Positions 33,662 through 41,715 are shown, numbered from the stretch's first letter. The stretch: 46,470 bases of DNA from Paraburkholderia unamae (GCF_003268775.1 NZ_QLSU01000053.1:1-46470), one strand, 5' to 3'. Numbers and translations are program-made. Notes: generated from the letters alone by a model not told the origin.

Positions 33662-34630
33662 ATGTTTCAGACCGACTGCGCGGCGCCCGCCCGGCGTGAC
33701 AATACCGCAACTGGCCGCGCCGATGTGCCCGCGCAGCCACGCAGCGCGGCGTTTGTCCTGTCGCCCGCGCTCGGAGACTCACTGAATCTGCTTGTCGTCG
33801 CGCACAACCTCGTGCGCGCGGGCTGGCAGGTGGAAATATTCGGTAATCATGCGTGGTCGCTTGCGCGCTGGTTCCCGCATCTGTCGATCCATCCCGCGCT
33901 CGGCGAGGAAGACGCACGCCAGCGGCTGGCGAAGTTCGGCGTCGTGGTGCAAATGCACCGCGACCGGCCGCTGAAGCATCTGCGGGCATGGCACCGCGGC
34001 TTCATCGATCTGCACGACATCGAATACGAAACCGGCGACCGGTGCATGGCGCACCGCTTCGCCGCGTTCGCGGCGGCTCATTTCGCGCTGCCCTCCGTCG
34101 AGATTTCAAACGGCATACACGCGCCGCAAGCGTTGCAGTACCGGCGGCACGCCCAACGCGTGGCGCTTCACCCGGAGGCGAGCACGCCCGACAAGCGCTG
34201 GCTCGCGCGCCGCTTCATTGGCCTGTCGCGAAGCTTGCGCGGGGAAGGCTTCGCGCCCGAGTTCGTGGTGGCCGAAAGCGAGCGCCCGCACTGGCTGCCG
34301 CTGGCAGGCGAGATGCCGCCATTGCATTCGTTTCGGACTACGTCCGATCTCGCGGCATGGCTCTACGAATCGGGCTGGTTCATCGGCAACGATTCGGGCG
34401 TGGGGCATCTGGCCTCGGCGCTCGGCATACCGACGCTAACCGTATTTCGCCGCCGACGCGTTGCGCAACGTTGGCGCCCCGGATTCCAGCGCGGCGAGAT
34501 CGTGTTGCCGCCGTGGTGGCTGGCGAGCGCCGGTCTCAAGGAAAAGTGGTGGCGAGAAAGCATCTCGACGAAGCGCGTGCAGCGCGCATTTCGCGTCTTG
34601 CGGGCGCGCTTCGCGCCGCAAACGGAGTAA
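33662..34630 (+). CDS. GT9/heptosyltransferase-like glycosyltransferase
   Basis: Protein of about 322 residues. FVLSPALGDSLNLLVVAHNLVRAGW resembles the N-terminal glycine-rich block of ADP-heptose transferases, and WFIGNDSGVGHLASALGIPTLTVF is the C-terminal signature of family GT9. It is probably a cytoplasmic, membrane-associated enzyme adding a sugar to lipopolysaccharide or another envelope glycan; the sugar is unknown. The next gene encodes a paralog. A GTG 16 codons upstream would give a longer form, so the start is uncertain. Confidence 0.8.
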   Translation: MFQTDCAAPARRDNTATGRADVPAQPRSAAFVLSPALGDSLNLLVVAHNLVRAGWQVEIFGNHAWSLARWFPHLSIHPALGEEDARQRLAKFGVVVQMHRDRPLKHLRAWHRGFIDLHDIEYETGDRCMAHRFAAFAAAHFALPSVEISNGIHAPQALQYRRHAQRVALHPEASTPDKRWLARRFIGLSRSLRGEGFAPEFVVAESERPHWLPLAGEMPPLHSFRTTSDLAAWLYESGWFIGNDSGVGHLASALGIPTLTVFRRRRVAQRWRPGFQRGEIVLPPWWLASAGLKEKWWRESISTKRVQRAFRVLRARFAPQTE

Positions 34631-34691
34631 CGCGCCAATCTCAACGCCCAAGCCGGCGGCGAACGGTTGCCGCCCAACCCTTCACATCAAC

Positions 34692-35564
34692 ATGAAAATT
34701 CAGATCCAGGGCAGCGTTGCGGTGGCGCTTCCGCCGCCGATTGGCGACAGCCTCATCGGGCTCGTGCTCGTCAACAACCTCGTTCGCAACGGCTACCGCC
34801 CAGTCGTGTTCGGCTGGGTGGCCGAGCAACTGGAGGCCTGGTTTCCCGGCTTGACGGTCGGCTATCCGAGCGCATACGCGGGCGCCTTCGACACGGTGAT
34901 AGAACTGCGTCCGACCGACTTCGGCCCGATGCTGAGCCGCAGCGGCAATACGGTGTGCCTGGCTGACCTGCCCGAATATGGCGGATCGAGACACATGATC
35001 GACCGTATCGCGGATATTGCCGCGAACGTATTCGATCTGCGCCACGTGACACATTCGAACGGCCTCGTCGTACCGGCGAGCGTGCAGCGCGGACGGTGCG
35101 CGAATCGCGTCGTGATCCATCCGACCGGCAGCCACCCGGAAAAAATGTGGAGCCGCGAAAAATTTCTCGCGCTCGCCGACGAACTCAAGCGCGCACACCT
35201 GCATCCAACCTTCCTCGTCGCGCCCGGCGAGATTGCCGCCTGGCGGCAAGCGACGCTGCGTGGCCACGAAGTCCATTCCCTGGCGCGGCTCGAAGACGTG
35301 GCGGCGTGGATCGCCGAATCGGCGTGGTTCATCGGCAACGACTCGGGACCGGGCCATCTCGCTTCGTCGATCGGCGTGCCGACGCTCACCCTTTTCATGC
35401 GGCGCGGCCTCGCGCGTACGTGGCGCCCCGGCTGGGGGCCCGGCGACATCGTTTTGCCGCCCAACGTCATACCGTTCGGCAATCTCAAGGAGCGGCTCTG
35501 GAAGCAACTGCTCAGCGTAAGCCGTGTGATGGCGCACTTTCAGGCGCTGCAATCGCGCTCCTGA
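34692..35564 (+). CDS. GT9/heptosyltransferase-like glycosyltransferase, second copy
   Basis: Protein of 290 residues, a divergent paralog of the preceding product. Shared blocks are ALPPPIGDSLIGLVLVNNLVRNGY at the start, VVIHPTGSHPEKMWSREKF in the middle, and WFIGNDSGPGHLASSIGVPTLTLF followed by RTWRPGWGPGDIVLPP. The latter matches the nucleotide-sugar-binding region of GT9. The pair probably arose by tandem duplication and acts on the same envelope glycan. It starts at the ATG at 34692 after a 61-bp gap; the ribosome site is weak. Confidence 0.82.
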   Translation: MKIQIQGSVAVALPPPIGDSLIGLVLVNNLVRNGYRPVVFGWVAEQLEAWFPGLTVGYPSAYAGAFDTVIELRPTDFGPMLSRSGNTVCLADLPEYGGSRHMIDRIADIAANVFDLRHVTHSNGLVVPASVQRGRCANRVVIHPTGSHPEKMWSREKFLALADELKRAHLHPTFLVAPGEIAAWRQATLRGHEVHSLARLEDVAAWIAESAWFIGNDSGPGHLASSIGVPTLTLFMRRGLARTWRPGWGPGDIVLPPNVIPFGNLKERLWKQLLSVSRVMAHFQALQSRS

Positions 35565-35657
35565 GCGGGGCGTGCGCGCCCGGCTTCGCAGCGGGAGCGC
35601 AGCAGTCACGAAACCACGGCCGTGTCGAAGCGGCCAACTTCGAAGAAGCGAATCGCC

Positions 35658-36713
35658 ATGAAAATCGGTGTTTCCTGCAACGTGATGCAACATAGCGGCG
35701 GCATGGAGCGTTACGCGCGAGACCTCGCACGCGGCATAGCCGAGCGCGGCTTTCGCCCGGCGTATTTCGCGCGGCGCCTCGACCCGACGCTGCCGGAGCA
35801 CGCGATGATCGACCCGCATCGCATCAACGTGTCGTTTCTGCCGGGCAAGCTGCGCGACGCGTGGTTCTCATGGCGGCTGCGTCATGCGAGGCGTGCAGCC
35901 GCCGTAGACGTCATGGTCGGCTGCAATCGCGTGGACAGTTCGGATATCGCCGTGTGCGGAGGAACCCATCGCGGGTTTCTCCGCGCGAGCGGCCGCAAGC
36001 CGACGCTTTTCGATCGTTGGCAGATTGCGCTGGAAGAACGCCAATACGCCAACGCCGCGATCATCCTCGCGCACTCGCCCTTGATGCGCGACGAACTGAT
36101 CGAGCTATATGGCATTCACGAGGCCAAGGTGCGCATCCTGCGCCCACCCGTCGACACGGCCCGCTTCACGCCGGTCGATGCGCCTGCGCGGGCGGCGCTG
36201 CGCAAGCGACTGGGCTTCCAGGACCACGAATGCGTGCTGCTCTTTCCCTCGAGCAGTCATGTGCGCAAGGGTCTTGCTCTCGTTGAAGCGGCCTTGCGGG
36301 ACCTCGATGAACCCGTCGTCGTCGCAGTCGTCGGCCGCCCGGTGGGCGCTGTCTCGCCGCGTGTGCGTTATATCGGCTTCCAGCGCGAGATCGAGGACTG
36401 CTACCGCGCAGCCGACTTCACCATCCTCGCCTCGGCCTATGAGCCGTTCGGGCTGGTGGGTATCGAGTCGGTCATGTGCGGTACGCCGGTGATCATTCCT
36501 TCGACGATGGGTTGCGCCGACGTGATTGCCAGGCACGCGAAATACGTATTCGAGCGCCGCGGCGTGCTGTCGCTGCGCGCGGCGATCAGGCGCGCAGTGG
36601 CCAGCCGGTGCGCCGCGACGACGAACCGCGAGAAAGCCGTGCTTTACGACGCCAGCGTGGCCGCTCACATCGACTCGCTGCTTGCGCTTGCAAACCTGGT
36701 TCACGGCGGATAA
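35658..36713 (+). CDS. GT4-family glycosyltransferase
   Basis: Protein of 351 residues with a GT-B fold. MKIGVSCNVMQHSGGMERYARDLARG is the acceptor-side N-terminal block, RILRPPVDTARFTP the linker, VLLFPSSSHVRKGLALVEAAL the start of the donor domain, and AYEPFGLVGIESVMCGTPVIIP carries the E-x7-E pattern of retaining GT4 enzymes. It ends the three-gene glycosyltransferase run (33662-36713), whose target is likely lipopolysaccharide core or another surface glycan. GAAGAAG lies about 10 bases upstream of the start. Confidence 0.88.
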   Translation: MKIGVSCNVMQHSGGMERYARDLARGIAERGFRPAYFARRLDPTLPEHAMIDPHRINVSFLPGKLRDAWFSWRLRHARRAAAVDVMVGCNRVDSSDIAVCGGTHRGFLRASGRKPTLFDRWQIALEERQYANAAIILAHSPLMRDELIELYGIHEAKVRILRPPVDTARFTPVDAPARAALRKRLGFQDHECVLLFPSSSHVRKGLALVEAALRDLDEPVVVAVVGRPVGAVSPRVRYIGFQREIEDCYRAADFTILASAYEPFGLVGIESVMCGTPVIIPSTMGCADVIARHAKYVFERRGVLSLRAAIRRAVASRCAATTNREKAVLYDASVAAHIDSLLALANLVHGG

Positions 36714-36765
36714 AGGAATGGTGCGAGGCGGTTGAATGTCGAGTCCGCCGCCGTTCACGCAGGCG

Positions 36766-36806
36766 ATACCGTTTTGGTATGGCCAGGCGCATCGACAGTA
36801 TTGGAC
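36766..36806 (+). promoter_or_regulatory. LysR-type composite operator upstream of the catechol dioxygenase gene
   Basis: ATACCGTTTTGGTAT (36766-36780) is a perfect ATAC-N7-GTAT palindrome, the recognition motif of CatR/BenM-type LysR regulators. After exactly 16 bp comes AGTATTGGAC (36797-36806), whose TTGGAC can serve as a -35 element, ending 72 bp before the start codon. The same two elements with the same spacing stand in front of the tautomerase operon at 41652-41697. Confidence 0.7.
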
Positions 36807-36878
36807 TCGCACCACACCGGCTGCGTATGCTTCACCACGGGAATCCAAATAACCAACATTGCCCCTGGAGGAGATACC

Positions 36879-37805
36879 ATGGCACTCACTGGCGTGCTGC
36901 GCCCCGGTCACACACAGATCCGCGTTCTGGATCTCGAAGCGTCCGTTGACTTCTATACGAACACCGTCGGCCTCGTCGAAACCGGCCGCGACAAGGCAGG
37001 CCGCGTCTACCTGAAAGCGTGGGATGAGCGCGACCATCACAGCATCATATTGCGCCGGGCCGAGCGGCCGGGCACCGACTTCTACGGCCTCAAGGTGCTC
37101 GACAAGCGCACGCTCGACAAGCTCGAAAGCGACCTGCGCGCCTATGGCGTCGCCACGGAACGATGGGGCGCGGGCGAGCTGCTGGAAACCGGCGAGCGCG
37201 TGCGCTTCGAGGCGCCGACCGGGCATCTTTTCGAACTCTATGCCGAAAAGACCGAGGTGGGCGACGGTCTGGGCTACGTGAATCCGGACATTCTCATTGA
37301 GGATCGCAAGGGCATTTCGCCCATCCGCCTCGATCACTGGCAAATTCATGGCGGCGACCTGGACGGCAGCCGCAATCTCTTCGTGGACGTGCTCGGCTTC
37401 ACGCTGACCGAGCGCATACTCGCCGAAGACGGCAAGACCGACATGGCCGTATGGCTGACCTGCTCGAACAAGGCACACGACATTGCCTTCGTGCGCGACG
37501 AGCGCAACGACACCTCGCATCACGCCGCGTTCCTCATCGAGACGTGGGAAAAGCTGCTCTACGCAGCGGACCTGCTGGCGAAACGGCGCGTGACGATCGA
37601 TATCGGTCCGCTGCGGCACGGCATTACCCGTGGGACGACCATCTACTTCTTCGATCCTTCGGGCAACCGGCTCGAAACGTTCTGCGGCGGCTACAGCTTC
37701 TATCCGGACATGAAGCCCTATACGTGGACATGGGACCAGATTGGTTCCGCAATCTTCTATCACACGCGCGAACTCAACGAACGCTTCCTGACCGTGGTGA
37801 CCTGA
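36879..37805 (+). CDS. dmpB: Catechol 2,3-dioxygenase (extradiol, XylE/DmpB type)
   Basis: Iron(II) enzyme of 308 residues that opens catechol next to its hydroxyls to give 2-hydroxymuconic semialdehyde. Two VOC domains are visible; the metal ligands are His153 (LDHWQIHG), His215 (DTSHHAAF) and Glu266 (NRLETFCGG). Length and sequence follow XylE of the TOL plasmid (307 residues), including RPGHTQIRVLDL, DIGPLRHGIT..TIYFFDPSGNR and the ending LNERFLTVVT. A GGAGGAG ribosome site fixes the start. The gene stands apart from the rest of the meta pathway but shares an operator with it. Confidence 0.95.
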   Translation: MALTGVLRPGHTQIRVLDLEASVDFYTNTVGLVETGRDKAGRVYLKAWDERDHHSIILRRAERPGTDFYGLKVLDKRTLDKLESDLRAYGVATERWGAGELLETGERVRFEAPTGHLFELYAEKTEVGDGLGYVNPDILIEDRKGISPIRLDHWQIHGGDLDGSRNLFVDVLGFTLTERILAEDGKTDMAVWLTCSNKAHDIAFVRDERNDTSHHAAFLIETWEKLLYAADLLAKRRVTIDIGPLRHGITRGTTIYFFDPSGNRLETFCGGYSFYPDMKPYTWTWDQIGSAIFYHTRELNERFLTVVT

Positions 37806-37939
37806 TTCGATGCGCCCCGGCCGCCTGGCGGCGGTTTCGGGGTACGCTCCGGGCGTTCTCGTGCCGAGCGCCCGCTTCATTCATTTTCTCCCCGATCCAT
37901 TTATTTCGCATTCCTTTTCAATAAATCGAGGAGAGCGCA

Positions 37940-37969
37940 ATGAGAATGTCTATATGCAACCCATCATGA
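37940..37969 (+). CDS. Nine-residue upstream ORF (leader peptide candidate)
   Basis: Directly after GAGGAGAG an ATG opens the frame MRMSICNPS, whose stop overlaps the ATG at 37966 of the membrane protein in the arrangement ATGA. The only good ribosome site in this spacer serves this short ORF, so the membrane protein may be translated by coupling. Whether the peptide itself matters is unknown. Confidence 0.45.
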   Translation: MRMSICNPS

Positions 37970-39048
37970 ATTCAGTGCCGCGCGGCTTGCTGGCCGCCGC
38001 GCTCGTGATTACGCTTTCGCTGTGCGCCACGGTCACGATGTCTCCGGCCACGCTCTCCGGCTGGGCCTCGCTCGTGCTCGTCGCCATGGTGCCCACGCAG
38101 GTCGTTTCCGGTCTGCTCTGGAAGAACGGCTACCCTCGCGCAAGCGCCCTGCTCCCTCAACCCGCGCGCGGCTTGCTGCAACTGGCCATGACGATCGCGA
38201 TCGGCGCTTGCGTCGCCTTTACGGTGCTTCACACACTGGGAGGCGGCGCGCCCACCCCTTTCGCCATCATGTTTCTGATCCTTTCGGTTCCGGTCACGTT
38301 CTGCCTGGTCGCCGTGTGGGGTGCCTGGCCTTTGCGATGCTTCGTTAGAAACGAGGGTCTGCTGGGTCTAGCCCTTCTCGCGGCTGCATACGCCGTTACT
38401 TACCTCCTGTTCCGCACGCTGTTCAGCTTTTCGTTCGCCTCTCAAGCGCCGTTCTATCGTAGTGCGCTCGATCCGCATGGTGCATTCGCCGCGTGGTATC
38501 CGCTGGCTGCCGCGCTCGACGCACTGGTGTTCATGTTGATTGGCGTGCTGTTCGACTTCTGGCCCGTCGCGGCGCTCGCGCGGCGTTTTCCTCTCATGGG
38601 CGGGCAACCCGCTGCGGGGATCGCCGTGTCGATCGGCGTTGCGGCATGCGCGGCGCTGCTCTGGCATGGATTCGTGGACTTGCTCGCGATGGACGTCGTC
38701 ATGTTCATGACGCGTATTTGCGTGTGCACGATCTTCGGGATCTTCGTCGTGCTGGTCATGCTCGAAGGCCTACCGGCGTTGCAAGTTCCCCAACCGTTGC
38801 GCGGCGTCTTGCTCACCGCCGTGGCGGTCGCGACCGGTCAAGCCGCATTCGTGCTTTATGGACTCGTCGCCGAGCGCACCTTCCATCTGCTGCCTGGCGC
38901 ACCGGCCTATGCATTGGAACTCTGGCTGGCTTCGAGCATGCTCTCGGTCACGTTCCCGGCCATGGTGCTGTTCGCGCAGTATTTCCAGTTCTGGCCACTC
39001 GCCTCGCGCGGCAACCCGATAGCGGCACCGCATTGCGATACCGCGTGA
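37966..39048 (+). CDS. Polytopic membrane protein, function unknown
   Basis: Protein of about 360 residues with roughly ten hydrophobic helices and short loops, no signal peptide and a short polar tail. I do not recognise the family. It lies between the catechol dioxygenase gene and a DsbA-like gene on the same strand, which would suit a role in transport of an aromatic compound, but this is only position. The start is open: 37966 is translationally coupled to the upstream mini-ORF, and an in-frame ATG at 37954 gives four more residues. Confidence 0.75.
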   Translation: MNSVPRGLLAAALVITLSLCATVTMSPATLSGWASLVLVAMVPTQVVSGLLWKNGYPRASALLPQPARGLLQLAMTIAIGACVAFTVLHTLGGGAPTPFAIMFLILSVPVTFCLVAVWGAWPLRCFVRNEGLLGLALLAAAYAVTYLLFRTLFSFSFASQAPFYRSALDPHGAFAAWYPLAAALDALVFMLIGVLFDFWPVAALARRFPLMGGQPAAGIAVSIGVAACAALLWHGFVDLLAMDVVMFMTRICVCTIFGIFVVLVMLEGLPALQVPQPLRGVLLTAVAVATGQAAFVLYGLVAERTFHLLPGAPAYALELWLASSMLSVTFPAMVLFAQYFQFWPLASRGNPIAAPHCDTA

Positions 39049-39172
39049 ACCTGCACCCGGCGCACTCAAGAAGCTCACGACGATAGAATGGTGCGAATCG
39101 TTCGTGCGGCGCTCGGCCTCCCGCGCGCCGCGCCTTGAAGCCATCGCCATACCGGATCGAGGACCTGAAGAC

Positions 39173-39742
39173 ATGACCGAAAGCATAACCCCCGCCCCCG
39201 CCTGGAAAGCCGACCCGCTCACGTGGGGCCACGGCCCCCGCGTGTTCGAGATGTTTCTCGAACCGACCTGCCCGTTCTCGGTGCGGGCGTTCGGCAAGAT
39301 CGACGCCTTGCTGGAGGAAGCGGGTAGCGATCGCATCACCGTGAAGATCCGGCTGCAATCGCAGCCGTGGCATATGTATTCCGGTGTGGTCGTGCGCTGC
39401 ATTCTGGCCGCATCGACCTTGCCCGCCGGCAGGGAGGCCGCGAAAGCCGTAATGGCAGCGGTGGCTGCGCACCGCGAGGAATTTGAATTTACTCGCCACT
39501 GCGGCGGCCCCAACATGGACGCCACGCCCAACGACATCATTGCGCGCGTGGAGCGCTACAGCGGCGTTGAACTGCGCGCGGCGTTCGCGAATCCCGAACT
39601 CGACCGCGAAATCAAATGGCACGCGAAATACGCGCGCCAGAATGGCATTCACGTCTCGCCCACCTTCATGATCGACGGCCTGGTCGATCCGAAGGTGGGC
39701 AGCGGCGACGAAGTGTCCGCATGGGCGGCGCTGCTGCGCTAA
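39173..39742 (+). CDS. DsbA-like thioredoxin-fold protein with a CPFS site
   Basis: Protein of 189 residues. The thioredoxin-like start VFEMFLEPTCPFSVRAFGKID contains Cys33-Pro-Phe-Ser where DsbA has Cys-x-x-Cys, and the cis-proline region is seen in HVSPTFMIDGLVDPKVG. With one active-site cysteine it could act as a monothiol reductase/isomerase or as a glutathione-S-transferase-kappa-like protein, not as a classical disulfide oxidase. There is no signal peptide. It converges with the meta-cleavage operon, 43 bp away. Confidence 0.8.
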   Translation: MTESITPAPAWKADPLTWGHGPRVFEMFLEPTCPFSVRAFGKIDALLEEAGSDRITVKIRLQSQPWHMYSGVVVRCILAASTLPAGREAAKAVMAAVAAHREEFEFTRHCGGPNMDATPNDIIARVERYSGVELRAAFANPELDREIKWHAKYARQNGIHVSPTFMIDGLVDPKVGSGDEVSAWAALLR

Positions 39743-39750
39743 CAGCAGCG
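39729..39750 (+). terminator. Hairpin spanning the stop of the DsbA-like gene
   Basis: CGCTGCTG (39729-39736) and CAGCAGCG (39743-39750) form a perfect 8-bp stem with a six-base loop that includes the stop codon. A second small stem, ATTGGC/GCCAAT, follows at 39761-39775 before the convergent gene. There is no T tract, so the terminator reading is moderate. Confidence 0.4.
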
Positions 39751-39785
39751 CGTGGCATTCATTGGCGATGCCAATCGGCCGGCAT

Positions 39786-40553
39786 TCAGTCCTTCACGTA
39801 GAAGCCGGCGCGCCCGAGGCGCTCCATTTCCACGCTGACATACTGCCCCGGCCGCAGCCATTCCGCCGACGTCGCACCACCGGCCATCACGACATCGCCC
39901 GCTTGCAACGGCTCGCCTGCGGCTGCGGCAAGCCGCGCGGCGGCCACCAGCGAGCGCAACGGATGACCGAGCAGCGCCGCCGTGGAACCCACCTGCACCG
40001 GGCGGCCGTCGATACTCAGCACGAGCCCGAGGTTGGAGAAGTCGGTACGCGGATCGCACCATGCGCCGATCACGAAGCCGCTCGACGAGGCGTTGTCGGC
40101 AATCACTTCGGGCAGGCTGAAGCGGAAGTCGCGATAGCGCGAATCGATGATCTCCAGCGCGGGGGCGATGGCCTCCACGGCGGCGAGCGCGGCGGGGCCC
40201 GTTTCGTCGCCGTTCAGGCCGCGCTTGAGGATGAAGGCGATTTCGGGCTCGACGCGCGGATGCACGTAATTCGCGTGTGAAATCGCTGTGTTTTCCTCGA
40301 CCTGCATGGCCGACGTCAGGCGGCCCCAGATGACGTCCGAGAGCCCCATCTGCACCATCTTCGCGCGGCTCGTGAAGCCCATTTTCACGCCCACGCGCCG
40401 CTCGCCACGCGCCAGGCGGCGCGCGATGGACGCACGCTGGATCGCATAGGCGTCGTCGAGCGAAAGCGCGCCGTTGGGATCGAACTGCTCGACTTCATGC
40501 GCATGGCGCGCCGCGTCGTCGAGTTGCGCGGCGATCTGTTGATTCAGGCTCAT
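39786..40553 (-). CDS. dmpH: 4-Oxalocrotonate decarboxylase (DmpH/XylI)
   Basis: Enzyme of 255 residues that decarboxylates 2-oxo-3-hexenedioate to 2-hydroxypenta-2,4-dienoate with a divalent metal. DmpH-like blocks are GVKMGFTSRAKMVQMGLSD, HPRVEPEIAFILKR, ALEIIDSRYRDFRFSLPEVIADNASSS and LGHPLRSLVAAARL; the Glu residues of EPEIAF are likely metal ligands. In related organisms it forms a complex with the hydratase encoded next to it. The start overlaps the hydratase stop by four bases, and the gene closes the tautomerase-hydratase-decarboxylase operon. Confidence 0.92.
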   Translation of the reverse strand: MSLNQQIAAQLDDAARHAHEVEQFDPNGALSLDDAYAIQRASIARRLARGERRVGVKMGFTSRAKMVQMGLSDVIWGRLTSAMQVEENTAISHANYVHPRVEPEIAFILKRGLNGDETGPAALAAVEAIAPALEIIDSRYRDFRFSLPEVIADNASSSGFVIGAWCDPRTDFSNLGLVLSIDGRPVQVGSTAALLGHPLRSLVAAARLAAAAGEPLQAGDVVMAGGATSAEWLRPGQYVSVEMERLGRAGFYVKD

Positions 40554-41356
40554 TGTGCGGCCCCGGTCGATGTGGGTTCAAACACGGCGCGCACGGAACC
40601 GAGCCCGTTGATGCGCGCTTCGAAAACGTCGCCCGGCGTGACTGCCGCCATCGGCCCGAGCGCGCCCGAAAGCACCACGCTGCCCGCGCGCAACGGCGTG
40701 CCGCGCAGCGCCATCGTACGCGCGAGCCATACCACGGCATTGAGCGGATGGCCAAGACAGGCCGCGCCCGCCCCCACCGAAACGGGCTCGCCACGGCGCT
40801 CGAGCACCATGCCGCACAGGCGCAAGTCGAAGGCATCCAGCTTGACAGGCTGAGCGCCAAGCACGAATGCCGACGACGATGCGTTGTCGGCGACGGTATC
40901 GACAATGCCGATATTCCAGTTCGCGATGCGGCTGCCCACGATCTCGAGCGCCGGCAGCGCGTAGTCGATCGAAGCGATCACGTCGGCCAGTCCCGCATGC
41001 GGCGCGTCGAGATCGCGGCCCAGCACGAAAGCGATTTCCGCTTCGACCTTGGGCTGGGTGAGCACGCGCGCCGGAATCGGCTCGCCGTCGCCGTAGCCCA
41101 TGTCATCGAACAGCACGCCAAAATCGGGCTGATCGACGCCCAGTTGGCGCTGCACCGCTACCGAGGTCAAGCCGATCTTGCAGCCTGTGATGCGGCGTCC
41201 TTGCGCAACGCGGGCCAGCGTGTTCTCGCGCTGGATCGCGTAGGCGTCGTCAGTGCTCATACCGGGGTACGTTTCCCGCAAGGGCGCGAGGAATTCGCCC
41301 GTGCTCGCCGCGGCGCGCAGCGCGAGCGCCGCCTCCCTGATCTGTTCGGCGTTCAT
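40550..41356 (-). CDS. dmpE: 2-Hydroxypenta-2,4-dienoate hydratase (DmpE/XylJ)
   Basis: Enzyme of 268 residues that adds water to 2-hydroxypenta-2,4-dienoate, giving 4-hydroxy-2-oxovalerate. It follows DmpE in GCKIGLTSVAVQRQLGVDQPDFG, QPKVEAEIAFVLGRDL, ALEIVGSRIANWNIGIVDTVADNASSS and AGSVVLSGALGP. It is homologous to the decarboxylase downstream, with which it overlaps by four bases. GGAG lies 8 bases before its start inside the end of the tautomerase gene. The next enzymes of the pathway, an aldolase and an acylating acetaldehyde dehydrogenase, are absent from this window. Confidence 0.92.
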   Translation of the reverse strand: MNAEQIREAALALRAAASTGEFLAPLRETYPGMSTDDAYAIQRENTLARVAQGRRITGCKIGLTSVAVQRQLGVDQPDFGVLFDDMGYGDGEPIPARVLTQPKVEAEIAFVLGRDLDAPHAGLADVIASIDYALPALEIVGSRIANWNIGIVDTVADNASSSAFVLGAQPVKLDAFDLRLCGMVLERRGEPVSVGAGAACLGHPLNAVVWLARTMALRGTPLRAGSVVLSGALGPMAAVTPGDVFEARINGLGSVRAVFEPTSTGAAQ

Positions 41357-41358
41357 GT

Positions 41359-41577
41359 TCAGCGCTCCTGCGGCGAGGCCGGGGCGCCCGGCGCGCCTTC
41401 ATCCTTGGTGCGCTCTCCGACTGCCCAGTGCGCGCCGGGCACCTGGGTCGCGTAGACGCGAATGCTTTCGAGCGGTGCGCCGAGCGTCTCGTGCACCGTG
41501 CGCGCGACCGCCTTGACGCAGGCCTTGACGGCTTCGTCACTGCGGCCCTCTACGAGTGAAATATGGACGATAGGCAT
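41359..41577 (-). CDS. dmpI: 4-Oxalocrotonate tautomerase family protein
   Basis: Enzyme of 72 residues that converts 2-hydroxymuconate to 2-oxo-3-hexenedioate. After removal of Met the catalytic Pro1 is exposed (PIVHISLVEGRSDEAVKA); Arg11 and Arg39 of the family are seen in EGRSDE and SIRVYATQV. The C-terminal ten residues are a Pro/Ala-rich extension beyond the usual 62. It is the first gene of the meta-cleavage operon and is divergent from the LysR gene. A longer in-frame reading upstream lacks family resemblance and is rejected. Confidence 0.92.
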   Translation of the reverse strand: MPIVHISLVEGRSDEAVKACVKAVARTVHETLGAPLESIRVYATQVPGAHWAVGERTKDEGAPGAPASPQER

Positions 41578-41651
41578 GAATGGTCCTTTACGGGTTGACA
41601 AGCGCACACAAACGGCGCCACGTTGAGTACCATGTTGCCCAAACCCGCTGC

Positions 41652-41697
41652 ATACCGTCCAATACTCATTTTTGGCGATGCCATACCGATTCAGTAT
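41652..41697. promoter_or_regulatory. LysR-type composite operator between the tautomerase and lysR genes
   Basis: ATACCGATTCAGTAT (41683-41697) is ATAC-N7-GTAT. Read toward the tautomerase gene, it is followed after exactly 16 bp by AGTATTGGAC (41666 to 41657), ending 79 bp before that start codon. The palindrome lies 18 bp before the lysR start, so the regulator probably represses itself while activating the operon. The layout repeats that at 36766-36806. Confidence 0.72.
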
Positions 41698-41715
41698 GAA
41701 GGAGCGTCTACGTCC

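Noticed and set aside
36105..37880. Long minus-strand frame opposite the GT4 and catechol dioxygenase genes
   Set aside because: Antisense shadow of two confidently identified genes, with no ribosome site or recognisable domain.
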